DNA of 64,000 bases from Brachycybe producta (Eukaryota > Arthropoda > Diplopoda > Playtdesmida > Andrognathidae). Made by a program: the position numbers and the translations under genes. Positions 18,199 to 29,612 of the stretch are shown here, one piece after another. The stretch's first letter is position 1, and every line of letters starts with the position of its first letter. Below the pieces are notes generated by a model. The model did not search any database. It saw only the letters and a program-made list of their open reading frames with translations, and was not told the DNA's origin. Location of the stretch: positions 2,845,109 to 2,909,108 of the forward strand of contig JAUPFP010000012.1 in NCBI GenBank assembly GCA_036925085.1, given 5' to 3'.

Positions 18199-20332
18199 TC
18201 AGACACGCTCCCTCATAGTGGTTCGGTCACGAATTCCACAATCATCTCTTCCAAGTCGCATCCAAGGAAGTGCTGGATGTATGGTGCTGTGAGCGTTTAC
18301 TAGACAAACTAATCCAGCTCCTGTCCCCACCATGTCCAAAATAGCAAAGCGCCTCCTTACCGGGTTGACAACCAGCAACACCGGATAATATCTACCGCCA
18401 AAAGCAAGCACATATCGCATGCTAAAAGATGGCAACAATGGCACCCATGGTACCGGGAGTGGCTCTCCCAAACGGTAATACCCATAGTATTGGAAACCCT
18501 CCATTCCCGGCTGGTCTTTCCACAGACCAAGTCGGTTATTCAGAAAGACCTCTCCTTCTGAATACAGAGGACTGGCACCAAAGCATCGACCCTCGCCCTC
18601 GGGCTGGGGAGACCTGGATGCATCATCCGGTCCTAAGGGGTCAAAGACCCCCTTGTCAGAACTGGAAGAGAAGGGTTGTCCTTCTGTTGGAAGGCACGGG
18701 ACCACGTTTGGTCGGAACACTACTTGACCCCGCCTCTAGGTGAAGGCGAGCTGACCCAGTGGAAAGTTCCGACTGACCGAACCAACTAGTTCGGTACCAC
18801 GACCACCTTTGGGGAGGATGGAGGCATGCCATGAACGTCTCGCATGGACCTACCAGAGCTACTTTCTAGCTGTAGCTGTACTCGCCTCCGAGGTGGTTCC
18901 CGTAGCCAACTTGACAATCGAGGATGGCCGTGCTGCCATGAAACGTCCTCGTTCATCCCGGGGAAGATTCACTTTTTCCCAGTGCAAGGGTCGGCTGACC
19001 CTTGCCACCAACAGTTTTAGCTCCTGCACCTTGGGTGGGTGCCTTGGTAGCCTGCATCGCCCCCTCTGGGCAATACGCTGTTGGCCAGCGGCAGTTGTGG
19101 CACTTGCAACTCGTGGGACACCACATCCGACAGGAGGTTCCCCTGTAACGAGCGGATTCCGCTTCAGCTTCCCGTAGGGGCAGAAACTAAGAGGTCCTGA
19201 GCTCGAACTCCCATCGGCACTCAACTTGCTTAGCCCTCTTTTCTTGGGCTTCACATCTTGCCGCTTGAGCCATGTGGTATCGTGCATGGTACTCATGGCT
19301 CCACTTGCCTGCGGGGAAGCTGGCCGGACCTCCACGTGAGGTCTTTGCCTTTTTCTCCACTGGACAACTGGCCACTGGTGGGGTAAGGGCAGGGACATTT
19401 CTGTCCCTGACCACCACCACCACTTGCTGGAGTGTTCTTTCTTGGAGCGGATACTAGAGGCTGGTTGGCCTTTTACTCCTGGCCTTTTACTCTTCGGTTG
19501 GTCTTTAGGCCAAGCAGCCCCGGGGCTCCCTCAGGATGAGCAAAGGACTCAGCTGGAAGGCCCACTGCTGGCATAAACTTCACCATGGCAGCTTCTTTGA
19601 CCTTCAGCTGAGCCTCTTAGCAAGAGCATTCATCCGTGCAGTGTACCTGGCAGCACCGGACTTCTTCTTGGATTTTGATCCGTCCTTGTGGTACTGCTGG
19701 GTAGGGTATACCCTCCCGGGATCTGGTCCCTGGCCGTTTACCCGGGGAGGCTGTCTTCTTCATTCAGACTCCGAAGAGTCCTCTTAAGAGAGGATTTGCT
19801 GGCCTCTACTGCCGATTGGGCATCACTGAATCCTCAGTGGTGTCGATCCCTGCCTCCGTGTCAATGACCAGGGTGCCTCCCAAGGAGGTATCCCTGCTTT
19901 TCTCCGCCATGCTAGCCAATTCCAGCCGGCTTTGGTCCGCTGGAGCATCAAGTTTCACCGTTGAGGCGGCCTCTACACTAGTGGCCACATCTCCGATGGG
20001 CATACTCGCACCCACCGGCTTCCCAACCATAGAATTGCCATGGCTCCCAACTGAATGGTTGCCCTCGGTGATTCCACAGTGGGAATCGGCGTCAACTGTC
20101 CCCACACAGACCCAAAATAAAGTGGAATCCATGGAGACACCTGAGCCACCACAGCATACCCTGCCAACAGTAGACACGGTCCACCGTCGGCCAGGTCCGC
20201 TATGGCCTGCCCCATAGAGTATGGGGAGCCCTCAGGATCCAACTCCAACAGTCCTGCATCACCAGGATGCAGGGAACTGAGGGAAGAGGAAGAATTTCTG
20301 CTCCCACCGCCGATATCCTTCTTTTCCGCCAT
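18199..20332 (-). pseudogene. Unknown 3' ORF region of the decayed Gypsy element
   Basis: Downstream of RNase H a new coding stretch begins MAEKKDIGGGSRNSSSSLSS, runs through basic and Ser-rich parts and ends in a folded-looking domain with VFLNNRLGLWKD, GYYRLGEPLPVPW, RYVLAFGGRYYPVLLVV and NPVRRRFAI. The last part resembles residues about 559-630 of the 711-codon ORF at 5805-7940. Function unknown; not integrase and not a clear envelope. Fossil; broken. Confidence 0.65.
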
Positions 20333-20376
20333 GGTCTCCTGAAAAATACCAAAAACCACCATAAGAAAATGTCTTA

Positions 20377-22036
20377 CTACGGTAAGAAGTGATTCCCACG
20401 GACTTCAGGCAAAGAAGGATCAACTTCACTTACCGGATACCGACTCAAACAGTCAGCATCCTCATGAAGCTTCCCCTTCTTATACTGAATCTTATACCGG
20501 TACTCCTGCAACTGCATTTGCCAATGCCCCAACCTGCATTGCATTTTCCTGGCAGTCTGCAAATGACAGCACATGGTGATCAGTTACGATCACAAAGTCC
20601 CAGTTAAAGATGTAAGATCAGAATTTACCCACGGCAAACATGATTGCCAAGCATTCCTGCTCGGTGATAGAATATGGTGTCTCCGGTCCCTTCATGAGAC
20701 GGCTAGTGTAGGCCAGGACCCGAGGACAAGGCTCCTTCTGGTATACTATGACACCTAGACTGTGCCCACTCGCATTGGTGTGAATTAACACCTCACCATG
20801 TGGATCATACATGGTGAGCACCGGTGCTTCAGTTAAAAATGCCTTTAACCGCTCGAACGCTAGACCACACTGCTCCGACCGGTCAAAGGACGCATCTTTC
20901 CTAGTCAGATCGTGCAGTGGCCTTGCGACCTTAGTGTCTTTATGAACCTATGGTAGTAGCCGGCCAGTTCGAGAAAACTATGGATGGTGGTCACCGTTGT
21001 ATGGACATCAAACTCTTTGACTGCTCTCACTAGACCCTGGTCTGGAGCAACTCCCTCAGCACTAACAATGTAACCGAGATATTTGACCTTGTCAAACCCT
21101 AAGAAACATTTCTTCGGTTGGAGTTTCAGCTCCGCTCCTCGTAGCAGTCCAGGGACAGTGGATAGTTTTTCGAGAAACTGCTGAAAGGTGTTCCAAAAGA
21201 TGAGAATATCGTCCAGGTACACCAAGCAGCTCTCCCACTTATGTCCCGCTAGCAAGATGTCTAACGCTCTTTGCATTGTGGCCGGAGCATTGCAGAGTCC
21301 GAAAGGCATTTTCAGAAACTCAAACAGACCTCAATGTCCTGCTCCGCCATCCTGACCTGCCAGTATCCACTGGCAAAGTCCAGGGTTGCAAAATACGTCG
21401 CTCCGGCAAGCGATTTAAGGTTATCATCGATGCGAGGTAATGGATACTGGTCCACCTTGGTTTGGGCGTTCAGTCTCCAGTAGTCCACTCAAAAATGAAA
21501 GCCACCGTCCTTCTTGCGAACAAGTAGGATAGGGCTTGCATAAGGACTATGCAAAGGTTGGATTACCCCGGCATCCAACATCTTTGCTACCTCTTCTCTC
21601 GATTGCTTGTGCCGCTGGAGCAGTTCTATGCAATCCCTCCCACAATGGAGGTAACCCACCGGTATCAATCGTATGTTTGACGAGTGGGGTTTCCCCCAGC
21701 TCTATAATCGAACGTGAAATGATCACGGTGTTCCATCAGAAACTCTCAAAACTGTGCCGCCTCTTCATTCTTCTGACTGGGTCCGATTTTAAGGCACTCT
21801 TCAAGAGTGGGTTTCACTTCCAAGTTGAGGACCTGGCAACTTTTACCAGTCACCCCTCTCAACTTAGCCAGAAGTCCCCCTGTCCGGCCATCTCCTTGAG
21901 TGGGGTCTCCCCTCAACTTAGATGGACCGTCCAGTCCTACCACAATGGCTGCCTCCACAGCTTGAGTTGTCGCGACACCCTTCCCTGTTTCCAGGGCGAT
22001 GAGAACGTCGCAACATTCTCAAGCCATATCTCGTAA
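20377..22036 (-). pseudogene. Reverse transcriptase and RNase H region of the decayed Gypsy element
   Basis: Ty3/Gypsy motifs are plain: MPFGLCNAPATMQRALD, SCLVYLDDILIF (the catalytic YLDD box), KCFLGFDKVKYLGYIVS, LAGYYHRFI. RNase H follows with HTNASGHSLGVIVYQ and YSITEQECLAI, and ends at the tether with HEDADCLSRYPV. The frame then stops with no HHCC or integrase core following. Fossil; broken in several places. Confidence 0.92.
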
Positions 22037-22430
22037 GTGCCTTGGTCTGTGGCCTCGGCATTACCTGCCACCACCAACAGACCACGACCTCCCAAGGCTT
22101 TCCGATGGGGCTTTATGAGAAGCAGCTGTCCAGGGCCAGCATGCTCTATCAGACTCACGGGAACTTCTTTCCGCCCATGAGCTGATAGCCATACATTTTC
22201 TAACAGTCGCAGGGAACAAACGTCCCCACTCCTAATTGGAGAACAGGTCTCAGCGAGTTCAAGCAACACAATCTCGAACCACCCATCCGCCTTTCCATTG
22301 TCTACCGGCATCCCTTCCAGTGCCCCGAAAGAAGGGAGAAGCAGAGGCTCCACAGAATCATGAAGCAATGCATCCAGTAACGAGTTCGGAAGTTGTACTT
22401 CTTGCAAAGTACCCTGCAAAGCCTGATTGG

Positions 22431-22769
22431 TCATTGCGGCATGAAGAGCATCTGGTCCAGATGTCTTCCCGGAAGTAAATCTTCTGGCTTACGGATACCC
22501 ACTAGAAGCCCAAACCGAGAAGCCAGGTCAACGCCTATAATGGCTTCTCCTTCTCCCTCAGCCAGGAGAAGGTGGGTTCTGATGGATCTTCCGTGGATTG
22601 ACATGTCCACGTACACGACTCCTTCTATCGTGATGGAGTACCCGCTCGTGCCACACAGGCAGGAGGGGAGGTTAACCTGCACCGGTAACTCCATCTTCCG
22701 CGCCACCGACATGCTTATTACCGATATCTTGGCACTGGTGTCGACGATCATCCATTGATACCAGAACAC
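22431..22769 (-). pseudogene. Aspartic protease region of the decayed Gypsy element
   Basis: A retroviral-type aspartic protease frame with AKISVISMSVARKMELPV and the partner motif AIIGVDLASRFGLL. Its close relative in the third element keeps a DTGA active site. Fossil. Confidence 0.8.
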
Positions 22770-22794
22770 GCAGAAACTCGAGAAACTCGTTCTG

Positions 22795-23904
22795 CCAGCT
22801 CAGTAAAGCACCAGTAGAATGTCTGGAGCGACTCAGTGGGCCCGTTTCATTGTTTCAAAATGGTCGAAACAGGCCTGAGCCTGATTCTTGGTTCCGAATT
22901 CTTAGCTCCGGCCAGGTCAGGTCCAGCTGAAACTCCACCAAACTGGCATAGTACTCCTCAGCCGGGCCATCCAGCAGATAGGTTAAGTAACTGCATCTAG
23001 CCTCGTCTGATTAGCGCTGAGCTTTAGCTTTTGCTTTGAACTGCCAGAGAAAGGGCGTCATGTGGACTAAGTTGAAAAACCCAAACGCCTGTATCTCCGA
23101 CGGGATGGCCTGAGCAGGCATCCACGGTGCTGTACTTATCCGCACTGGTGCCCTGCTTCGGTTTCCCGTAGGAGTGGTCCAAGTTCCTCTTGGAGGTATC
23201 CGCCTGGTCGAAACCGGCGGCACCTCCTTCCATACACCCCTTGGGTGCACGGGCGACGGTGAGAACTGTGGTTGCTCTTCCCGGATCCCTTGGATCTCCT
23301 GGGGCAGATGAACCTGCAATCGCAGGACATCTATCCCCCAGGCAACTGCTAGAAGTTGCTCCTCGGACATCGATGTCAACCATGACAACTTGCCCTGCAG
23401 ACTACCAGACAGTGACTCCACCGACTTACTCAAGAGTCTCCCACCACGTCCAACCAGACCGGTGGCGGTGGAGGCTAGGGCACCAGCCAATGTCCACGTG
23501 CCTGTCCCGGCCGGGGTCCGCACAACCCCGTCTACACCATCCAACGGTGTTCCGCCGGAGACAATGCCACCACGGTGCGGTCGCACCCTTACAAAGTCTC
23601 CAAGCGGAGGTCGGACCGCATGGACACCCCCTACGGCACCTTTTTCCTCAGAACCACCGTGTCTGTTCCCGCCGACAGCAACCCTGAGCAGTTGCTGCCC
23701 CTCTGGCCGAATACCACGGCCGATGGTGCAGGAACGCAACTCTAAAGCCTCACCTACACTGTTACCCCAACCAGCCATCGGAGGAAATGGGCCTAAGCCA
23801 ATTTCCGTGCGAACACGGACAGAAACAGCCACAAATTGTAGGGTAAGAGTATCTACGGTGAAATCTGGTGAATTCACAGACCAAAGTCCATGAAACACCA
23901 TCAA
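22795..23904 (-). pseudogene. Gag region of the decayed Gypsy element
   Basis: Encodes a Pro/Gly/Arg-rich N-terminal part and then a capsid-like region with IQAFGFFNLVHMTPFLWQF, AKAKAQR, YLLDGPAEE and DLTWPEL, matching the gag of the element at 47742-53652. Fossil; broken. No zinc knuckle recognised. Confidence 0.7.
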
Positions 23905-24300
23905 ACCATGGTAGAACCGTAAACTACTGTAGTATCACGGACAAAAGTCCGTGTCCCACGGTAACCGTACGGTTAGAGTACCTTTCACTGTCTTCGTCCG
24001 GAGATACACGGACACCGGTCCATAATCTACCATCTACTAACGGTGAAACAACCTTTTTACCGTGTTCAACCGGTCTCACACTGTCAACCACCGTGCTACC
24101 GGTCCCGCACGGTCAACGACCATGCTACCGGTTTACTAACGGTAAACCCTGACCGTAAACCGGTTTCTACCGTAGTCCCACGGACAACTTTCTGTGCTCC
24201 ACGGTATACTACCAGTTTCCAACGGTCAAAACTGTTCTCCACCGCTGTCCCGTGGACAAAGTCCACACCCGGCAGTGTATGAACAGTTTCACGGTCTTTC
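23890..24300. repeat. Hairpin-repeat leader of the decayed Gypsy element
   Basis: Recurring small hairpins of the type CACGGACAAAAGTCCGTG followed by CCCACGGT and ACCGGTAAAC blocks, in a loose tandem of some 50 to 60 bp. It is located between the primer site and gag. The same design occurs at 52080-52830 in the sister element. Confidence 0.75.
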
Positions 24301-24348
24301 GACCATACAAGAGCAGCAGCAGTAGTGCTACCCGGCGCCTCCACCAAC

Positions 24349-25071
24349 TGTAACAACCCGACTCGGGCTCGTTACAATGTCCTGGTAAAACTTCTCCGTC
24401 TTACCAGATCCAGACTCTTTAGGGGCCAGGATCGCAATGCTGACTGCCCTCTTTGCACCATGTGTCGCGGGTGGCGCCGGCCAACCCGAGTCTGCCATGC
24501 CGAATGTCGCCAGTCGGATGACCGACGAACCGCGACGAGAACCCACAGTGACCGCCCAATGGGTCCACCGTGAAACCGGCGCGTGAAGTACCAGCTGCAA
24601 TGCGGAAACAGGACGGTGGTGAATGGCGACTCCAAACCGTGAACCCCCAATAATAATGACACAAGACATGGTGTATAGAAATAAATAACAATAATTTATT
24701 CAATGGAAGACTTACTGAGTGAGATAATTAAATATGCAAAACAAGTATCTGCGGGACTCCTTGTCCAGCAGAGCCAAATAACAACATACAACCAAGGAGA
24801 ACAAAGGAGATGAATATGTCGGCCATCTTGGTCACCAGCTGCAAACACCAAGCACACATCCACTCTCCTTTCAGGGTCTAACCACACTGTCCGTCCTTAA
24901 TGGCTACCTTGCCATTAAGTACCACCCAGGCTGCTCCACCTGGGGGTTGACAGTGACCCTACCTGGAGTTCATGTCGTCTGCAGGGCTGCCTACTATAGC
25001 AGCCTTGCAGACGACATCAGGATTCAGTCTTGCTTTTCTAATTAAAGAAGGAGCAAAACTGGGTCGTGACA
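24349..25071 (-). repeat. 5' LTR of the decayed Gypsy element
   Basis: 723 bp with TG...CA ends; on the minus strand it starts TGTCACGACCCAGTTTTGCT. It includes a strong hairpin, CTGCAGGGCTGC / GCAGCCTTGCAG type, around 24978-25016. It is homologous to the right LTR of the element at 47742-53652. Primer site TGGTGGAGGCGCCGGG (24331-24346) lies two bases inside. Confidence 0.88.
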
Positions 25072-25377
25072 ATATTTTTTTTTAAAAAAAACTTTCTAAA
25101 TCGCGAATTTCTGACTAGTATGTTAAACTCCACTAATTACGCCCGCATTTAACATTGTTTTTGTCATTCTATTGCTTGATCAGCATATATTTAAGGTGCA
25201 CGTTACACTTTGAAAACTTATTATTGGACAACTTTAAATATGAAAAATAAACATATTGCCGCGACTGTGTATTTTAAAAATGAACATTTTTCTATGGGTC
25301 TATGGTCTCAAAAGGAAAACGATGTTAGCGCTCTTCGCGGAGATTTTTCGAAGTAATTTTGTGATGCAGCCTCTTAA
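25072..25377. mobile_element. Right half of a family T fold-back element
   Basis: Directly abuts the Gypsy LTR and ends GATGCAGCCTCTTAA. Only the right arm is present; the matching left arm is not found to the left of the Gypsy element, which fits loss or rearrangement there. Confidence 0.75.
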
Positions 25378-25530
25378 GCAAAGTGTCCACTAATACTTAA
25401 TGCATCCTTAGGCAAATGCTCACAAATAGCAAAGTTTAAGATATCATTATTAATATGGGTCTTGAATTAATTTCATGTTTTGCGAGAATAAATAATTGAT
25501 TAACATTTATTTGTAATTTCTGTATTCTAG

Positions 25531-25929
25531 GACGATCTTGACAAAGCGAGTCGATTATGCCGAATCGGTCATCAGTTGATCGATTCTCAGCACTATGCTG
25601 TTGATTCTATTCAACCAAAGTGTGTTGAGTTGCAGCGTATTCGTGACGACTTTCACGATCGTCTTCAAAAACGGATTGATTCATTACATAAATACCGTGA
25701 TCTTCAAGAAAGAGTCGAGCTTGCCAATCAATGGTGTACACGAGGAGTTAATTTATTGGCTGGACAGAAACTCGAAAAGTCGACATCTCCCGAATTTGTG
25801 CGGTCGGCTCTTGAGGAGGTCGATATGTTTTTGCTTTCCTCTTCAGAATGTCGGCTAAGCGATCCAAAGGAGTTTCGTAATCTTTTTAAGGATATGATAA
25901 CTCCAGAGACAACTGCCCTCGTTCAACAG
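25531..25929 (+). CDS. MCF2L: DBS/MCF2L exon: spectrin-type repeat, part 2
   Basis: Acceptor tgtattctag, donor CAG/gtttgt; 399 bp, phase 0 both sides, 133 residues starting DDLDKASRLCRIGHQLID. HYAVDSIQPKCVELQRIRDDF is a clear DBS signature, as is the QWCTRGVNLLAGQ segment (vertebrate: KWCDEGIYLLASQ). The DNA of this exon is markedly less AT-rich than the surrounding intron. It is the longest readable exon and supports a conserved spectrin-like core. Confidence 0.94.
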
Positions 25930-26124
25930 GTTTGTTTCTTCAACAGAATATTTTTATAAATGGCTGCCACCTTTAAATACAAAGCTTTCTATATAAAATG
26001 TTGTTTGGTGTTACGCACTTAGCAAGTACTTGCGAATACAGCTGGCGTTACTGCAATACGGAATAGTGACGTCAGTGTCGTGTTGACTGTATGTACAGTA
26101 TATACAAACGATCACGGTTCTTTT

Positions 26125-26345
26125 AATGGGTGTGGGACATTTGCCGTAAAGACCTAAAGGGACATTTGTCCTAAAACCGTTTGTCCTAAAACCATTTGCC
26201 CTAAAGGAACATTTGCCCTAAAACCGTTTTCCCTAAAGGGACATTTGCCCTAAAATTGTTTGCCCTAAAGGGACATATGTCCTAAAACCACTTGCCTTAA
26301 AGGGACATTTGCCCTAAAATCGCTTGCCCTAAAAGGACATTTGAC
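26125..26345. repeat. FB-type repeat array, isolated arm
   Basis: About twelve short units of the pattern GGGACATTTGCCCTAAA alternating with ACCGTTTGCCCTAAA, beginning GGGTGTGGGACATTTG. It is the left-arm orientation of the Foldback-like family seen complete at 30061-31889. A 30-bp end of a family T element (26354-26383) follows. Confidence 0.75.
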
Positions 26346-26521
26346 ATTGGAAATTGAAGTAATTTTGTGATGTAGCCTCTTAAGGTTTGGCCTTAGTTGT
26401 TCTCATTTATATCTAGTGTATGTGTCCCAATTGTTACACTGTCATATATTAAAAAACTAATTATTTTTCAGAGATATTTTAAATTAGATTTTGAGTTAAA
26501 ATTATTTTTTTTGTATGAAAG

Positions 26522-26821
26522 GTGTTGAGGCGCATTGAAGATGTCCAAGTGATGTGTGAAAGGAAAAAGAGTAGTCTTCAGAAGCTAGCTGATAGACCGT
26601 CTCGTCCCGTGCAGCCTGTTGTACCAGAGCCAGCCGTTCCATTATGTTCTGGTTCAGCTTCACCATCCACCTTGATGAAAGCCTCTCAGAATAATAAGTC
26701 ACTATCGTCATCAGGTCAACTTCGGATGACTGAAGAGGATGACGATGAATCAGACATCTATGCAGATGCCCAAGTGGAAGGCACTAAGAAATGTGCTCGC
26801 CAAACCAGGAATTTGAATAAG
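26522..26821 (+). CDS. MCF2L: DBS/MCF2L exon: end of spectrin region and linker to DH
   Basis: Acceptor ttgtatgaaag, donor AAG/gttttt; 300 bp, phase 0 both sides. It begins VLRRIEDVQVMCERKKSSLQ and has KLADRPSRPVQPV, matching the vertebrate KLAARQTRPVQPV. After that it turns into a low-complexity linker: Ser-rich, then an acidic cluster with EEDDDESDIYADA, then basic. This linker precedes DH and is usually poorly conserved, so its exact 3' limit rests on the donor and the phase. Confidence 0.88.
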
Positions 26822-28153
26822 GTTTTTAATAAATAGTCCGGCTTACTAGTCAATTTTTTCATCCCTTTCGCCTAACTTGTTCCAAAAAAATTATTTAGTT
26901 TTAAATTTAATTTACACAAGATTTTATTTCGTGTTTGAAGCATGGTTTCAATACAAAAAAATTAGAAATTTACTAACAGTTTAAAAGTATCCTCACTTTT
27001 ATGTTTTATTCGCTTACATTCTCTTTAGGTATGCGCATATAGTGCACTATAGGGTGTTTGTTTTTCATGTGGTAGCTTTTGTAGAAATTTTGCAAAATTT
27101 GTGAAGTCTAGAGTTCGTAACGGTACGAATACTACAGGATATGAAGCGGTAATAATCTTTTGGGCTTTGGTGATTTTGTAGAGTAGCGTTTCAGAATTCT
27201 AACAAGTAGTGAGCATGCACATTGCCGTCTATCATTTTACATAGTAGCGTGATGGCAAATGGAAACAACAATCTATCGTATTTATCATTTCGTTATGATT
27301 TCGTGTCGATGTGGCGTATTTTGATTGGGCAATAGTCAATGAGCATTTTTGTTTTGGCAATTAAGGGTTTGCGCCTCGTACATTTTCAACATTTTTTTTT
27401 TCTTTTTATTGGGCAGATGGGAGACTTTTATTTAGGTTCGTGCAAAAAAAAACGCCAAATTAATTTTATTCATTAATTTTATTTTATTTAATTAATTTTC
27501 GGCGACTTCCTGTGGCTCCTATAGTGAACGTCTAATCGCAGTCTAACGGAAATCTGCAGTCACCTTTCCTATGTAAAACGATAAACGGCATTGGGTATGT
27601 CTAGTTAGAATTCTCTAATGCTAGTCGTTTGTAGTTCATTTCCACGGCTATCTGCATATAGGTAAGTTTCAGAAATCAGCTACGAGATGGCGCCAGCATT
27701 TCCAGTAATACATATTTCCTAAGACGTTCTATATATAAAAGTGAGATTAGCATGATGCAATATCTGCTATTAGCCTATTGCCGTTTAACATTGTGTGTCT
27801 GTGTCTGGTTTTCGTTTATATTCTTACGTGAATGTTTCACGTACGTGCAGTTATTTTTGAAACGTAATTCGAAATGCAACAAACACTCAAATATACTGTA
27901 AATCCAGTATTACTTTTGCAAATATAGTTCCTTCTATTTTTAAAATAATTCTGAAATTAGCCTACATGTTAATTTCCATAAACCATAAGAAACAAACTAT
28001 TTCTCTATGGAAATTGTCACCTAGGTTATTTTTTCTAATCATTCTTTAGAAATAGACGGAATCATAAGTAGGTTTTGAAAAACCATCAATATATGTACAG
28101 GCCTTACACAATGGATTGCTCATAGCATATTAAGCATGAAAGTTTAGTTTACC
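26822..28153. other. Intron 5, first part: nothing recognised
   Basis: AT-rich intron of 1.3 kb. No ORF with recognisable product, no inverted ends and no tandem repeats beyond short A/T runs. Confidence 0.5.
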
Positions 28154-28632
28154 TTAAGAGGTTACACCACAAAATGACTTCAAAAAATCTCCGCAAAGAG
28201 CGCTAGCATCGTTTTTCTATTGAGCCCATAGACCCAATGTTAAAGAAAAAATGTTAATTTTTAAAATACACAATCGCGGCAATATGTTCATTTTTCATAT
28301 TTAAAGTTGTCCAATATTAATTTTTCAAAAGGCAACGTGCACCTTAAATATATGCTAATCGAGTGATAGAATGACGAAAAATTGGTAAGTGCAGTTCTAT
28401 TTTTAAAAACTATTTCAAATTCGCTAATTTCTAACTTATGTTAAACTCCATTCTCTCCCCCTCTACACTTTCCAACCTTCCCCCCCCCCTTCTTCTAATT
28501 AATATCATGGTCATATAGTTGACCTTGAGGGAAAAAGCCGTTAATTTATTCATTTAAATTTATATAAATTCCGACGTGTTTCAAGGTTTTTTGTGACACA
28601 CACACACAGCCACACACACAGACCTGGCTTAA

Positions 28633-28709
<77 letters not shown>

Positions 28710-29215
28710 TTATATTATATTATATTATATTATATAATAATAATAATAACTTAAAAAAAAATCAGCAACTGTGCCAATGTGTTGGCTTCACCGTGGTTTA
28801 ATAGTGGTTTTTTAAAATTGTTTTTAAGTATTTTATGAGCAATTTTAATGGATGTTTACGAGCAACGTACTCAATGGAGTTTAACACAAGAGTTAAATTT
28901 GCGATTTTGAAATATTTTTTTAAAAATCACTCGATCAGCATACACTGTATTTAAGGTTTAATTTACAATTTTAAACAAGATCAAAGCAAACAACACAAAT
29001 TAAGGAATAAAAAAAGCTTTGACACAAGTTTATCATCGTTTGAAAATTTAATATTGGACAACTTTAAATATGAAAATTAAACATATTGCCCGCGATTTTG
29101 TATTTTATAAATTAACATTTTTTCTTTAACATTGTTTCTATGGGTTCAATAGAAAAACGATGCTAGTGCTCTTTGTGGAGATTTTGCGAAGTAATTTTGT
29201 GATGTAGCCTCTTAA
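28154..29215. mobile_element. Family T fold-back element, copy with internal insertions
   Basis: Both ends are intact (TTAAGAGGTTACACCACAAA and the complement of GATGTAGCCTCTTAA). The middle is enlarged by a separate repeat (28451-28640, also found inverted at 60745-60925) and a TA microsatellite (28636-28740). Confidence 0.8.
28451..28640. repeat. Dispersed repeat with CA-rich tail (family F), copy 1
   Basis: Contains TCTCCCCCTCTACACTTT, ATCATGGTCATATAGTTGAC, CCTTGAGG, TTATATAAATTCCGACGT and an ACACACACAG tract leading into TA repeats. The inverted copy at 60745-60925 has the same order of blocks. No coding content. Confidence 0.65.
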
Positions 29216-29509
29216 GCCGTATCGTTTGTTACACAAGAATTTAAAAGTTCAATCAGAAATATATCATTTTAATACATAACAGTAAGCCATCCAGTGTTCA
29301 TAAGTAAATGAATATAAATGTTGCAAAACAAGTAACAAAAGGGAATCTGTTAGAAAGGGGTCAAAATTGACCTGGGTGTTTGTGTCCAACCGCTGAAGGT
29401 GCAGTTAAGGTAGTGAATTGCAGGACATTTTAGAACCTAAAATGGCTTATTCAGTGTAAAATGTTTTGCAGTTTTCTGCACGAGTCAAATACACACCCAA
29501 TATAAATTT

Positions 29510-29612
29510 AGCTTAATGTGCACTTCAAAAATTACGGCTTTAATTTCTGCCAAAGAATTTAGCTTAATGGCACTTAATAAATTATGGGTCTAATTTCTGC
29601 CAAAGAATTCTG
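29510..29612. repeat. Two-copy tandem duplication
   Basis: A unit of about 55 bp, AATTTAGCTTAATG...CACTT...AATTTCTGCCAAAGAA, occurs twice in a row with several differences. No gene. The surrounding 29216-30050 is otherwise featureless AT-rich intron. Confidence 0.55.

Larger units (their letters stand above)
17763..25071 (-). mobile_element. Decayed Ty3/Gypsy element with gag, protease, RT, RNase H and an unknown 3' ORF
   Basis: Minus-strand order from the 5' LTR (24349-25071): leader with hairpin repeats, gag, aspartic protease, reverse transcriptase, RNase H, then a separate 3' ORF region. No integrase signature was seen after RNase H. The left end is rearranged: an LTR fragment there lies in opposite orientation. 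The element is broken, with probably about ten or more lesions, and is clearly older than the element at 4690-14936. It is antisense to the host gene. It is closely related to the element at 47742-53652. Confidence 0.88.
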
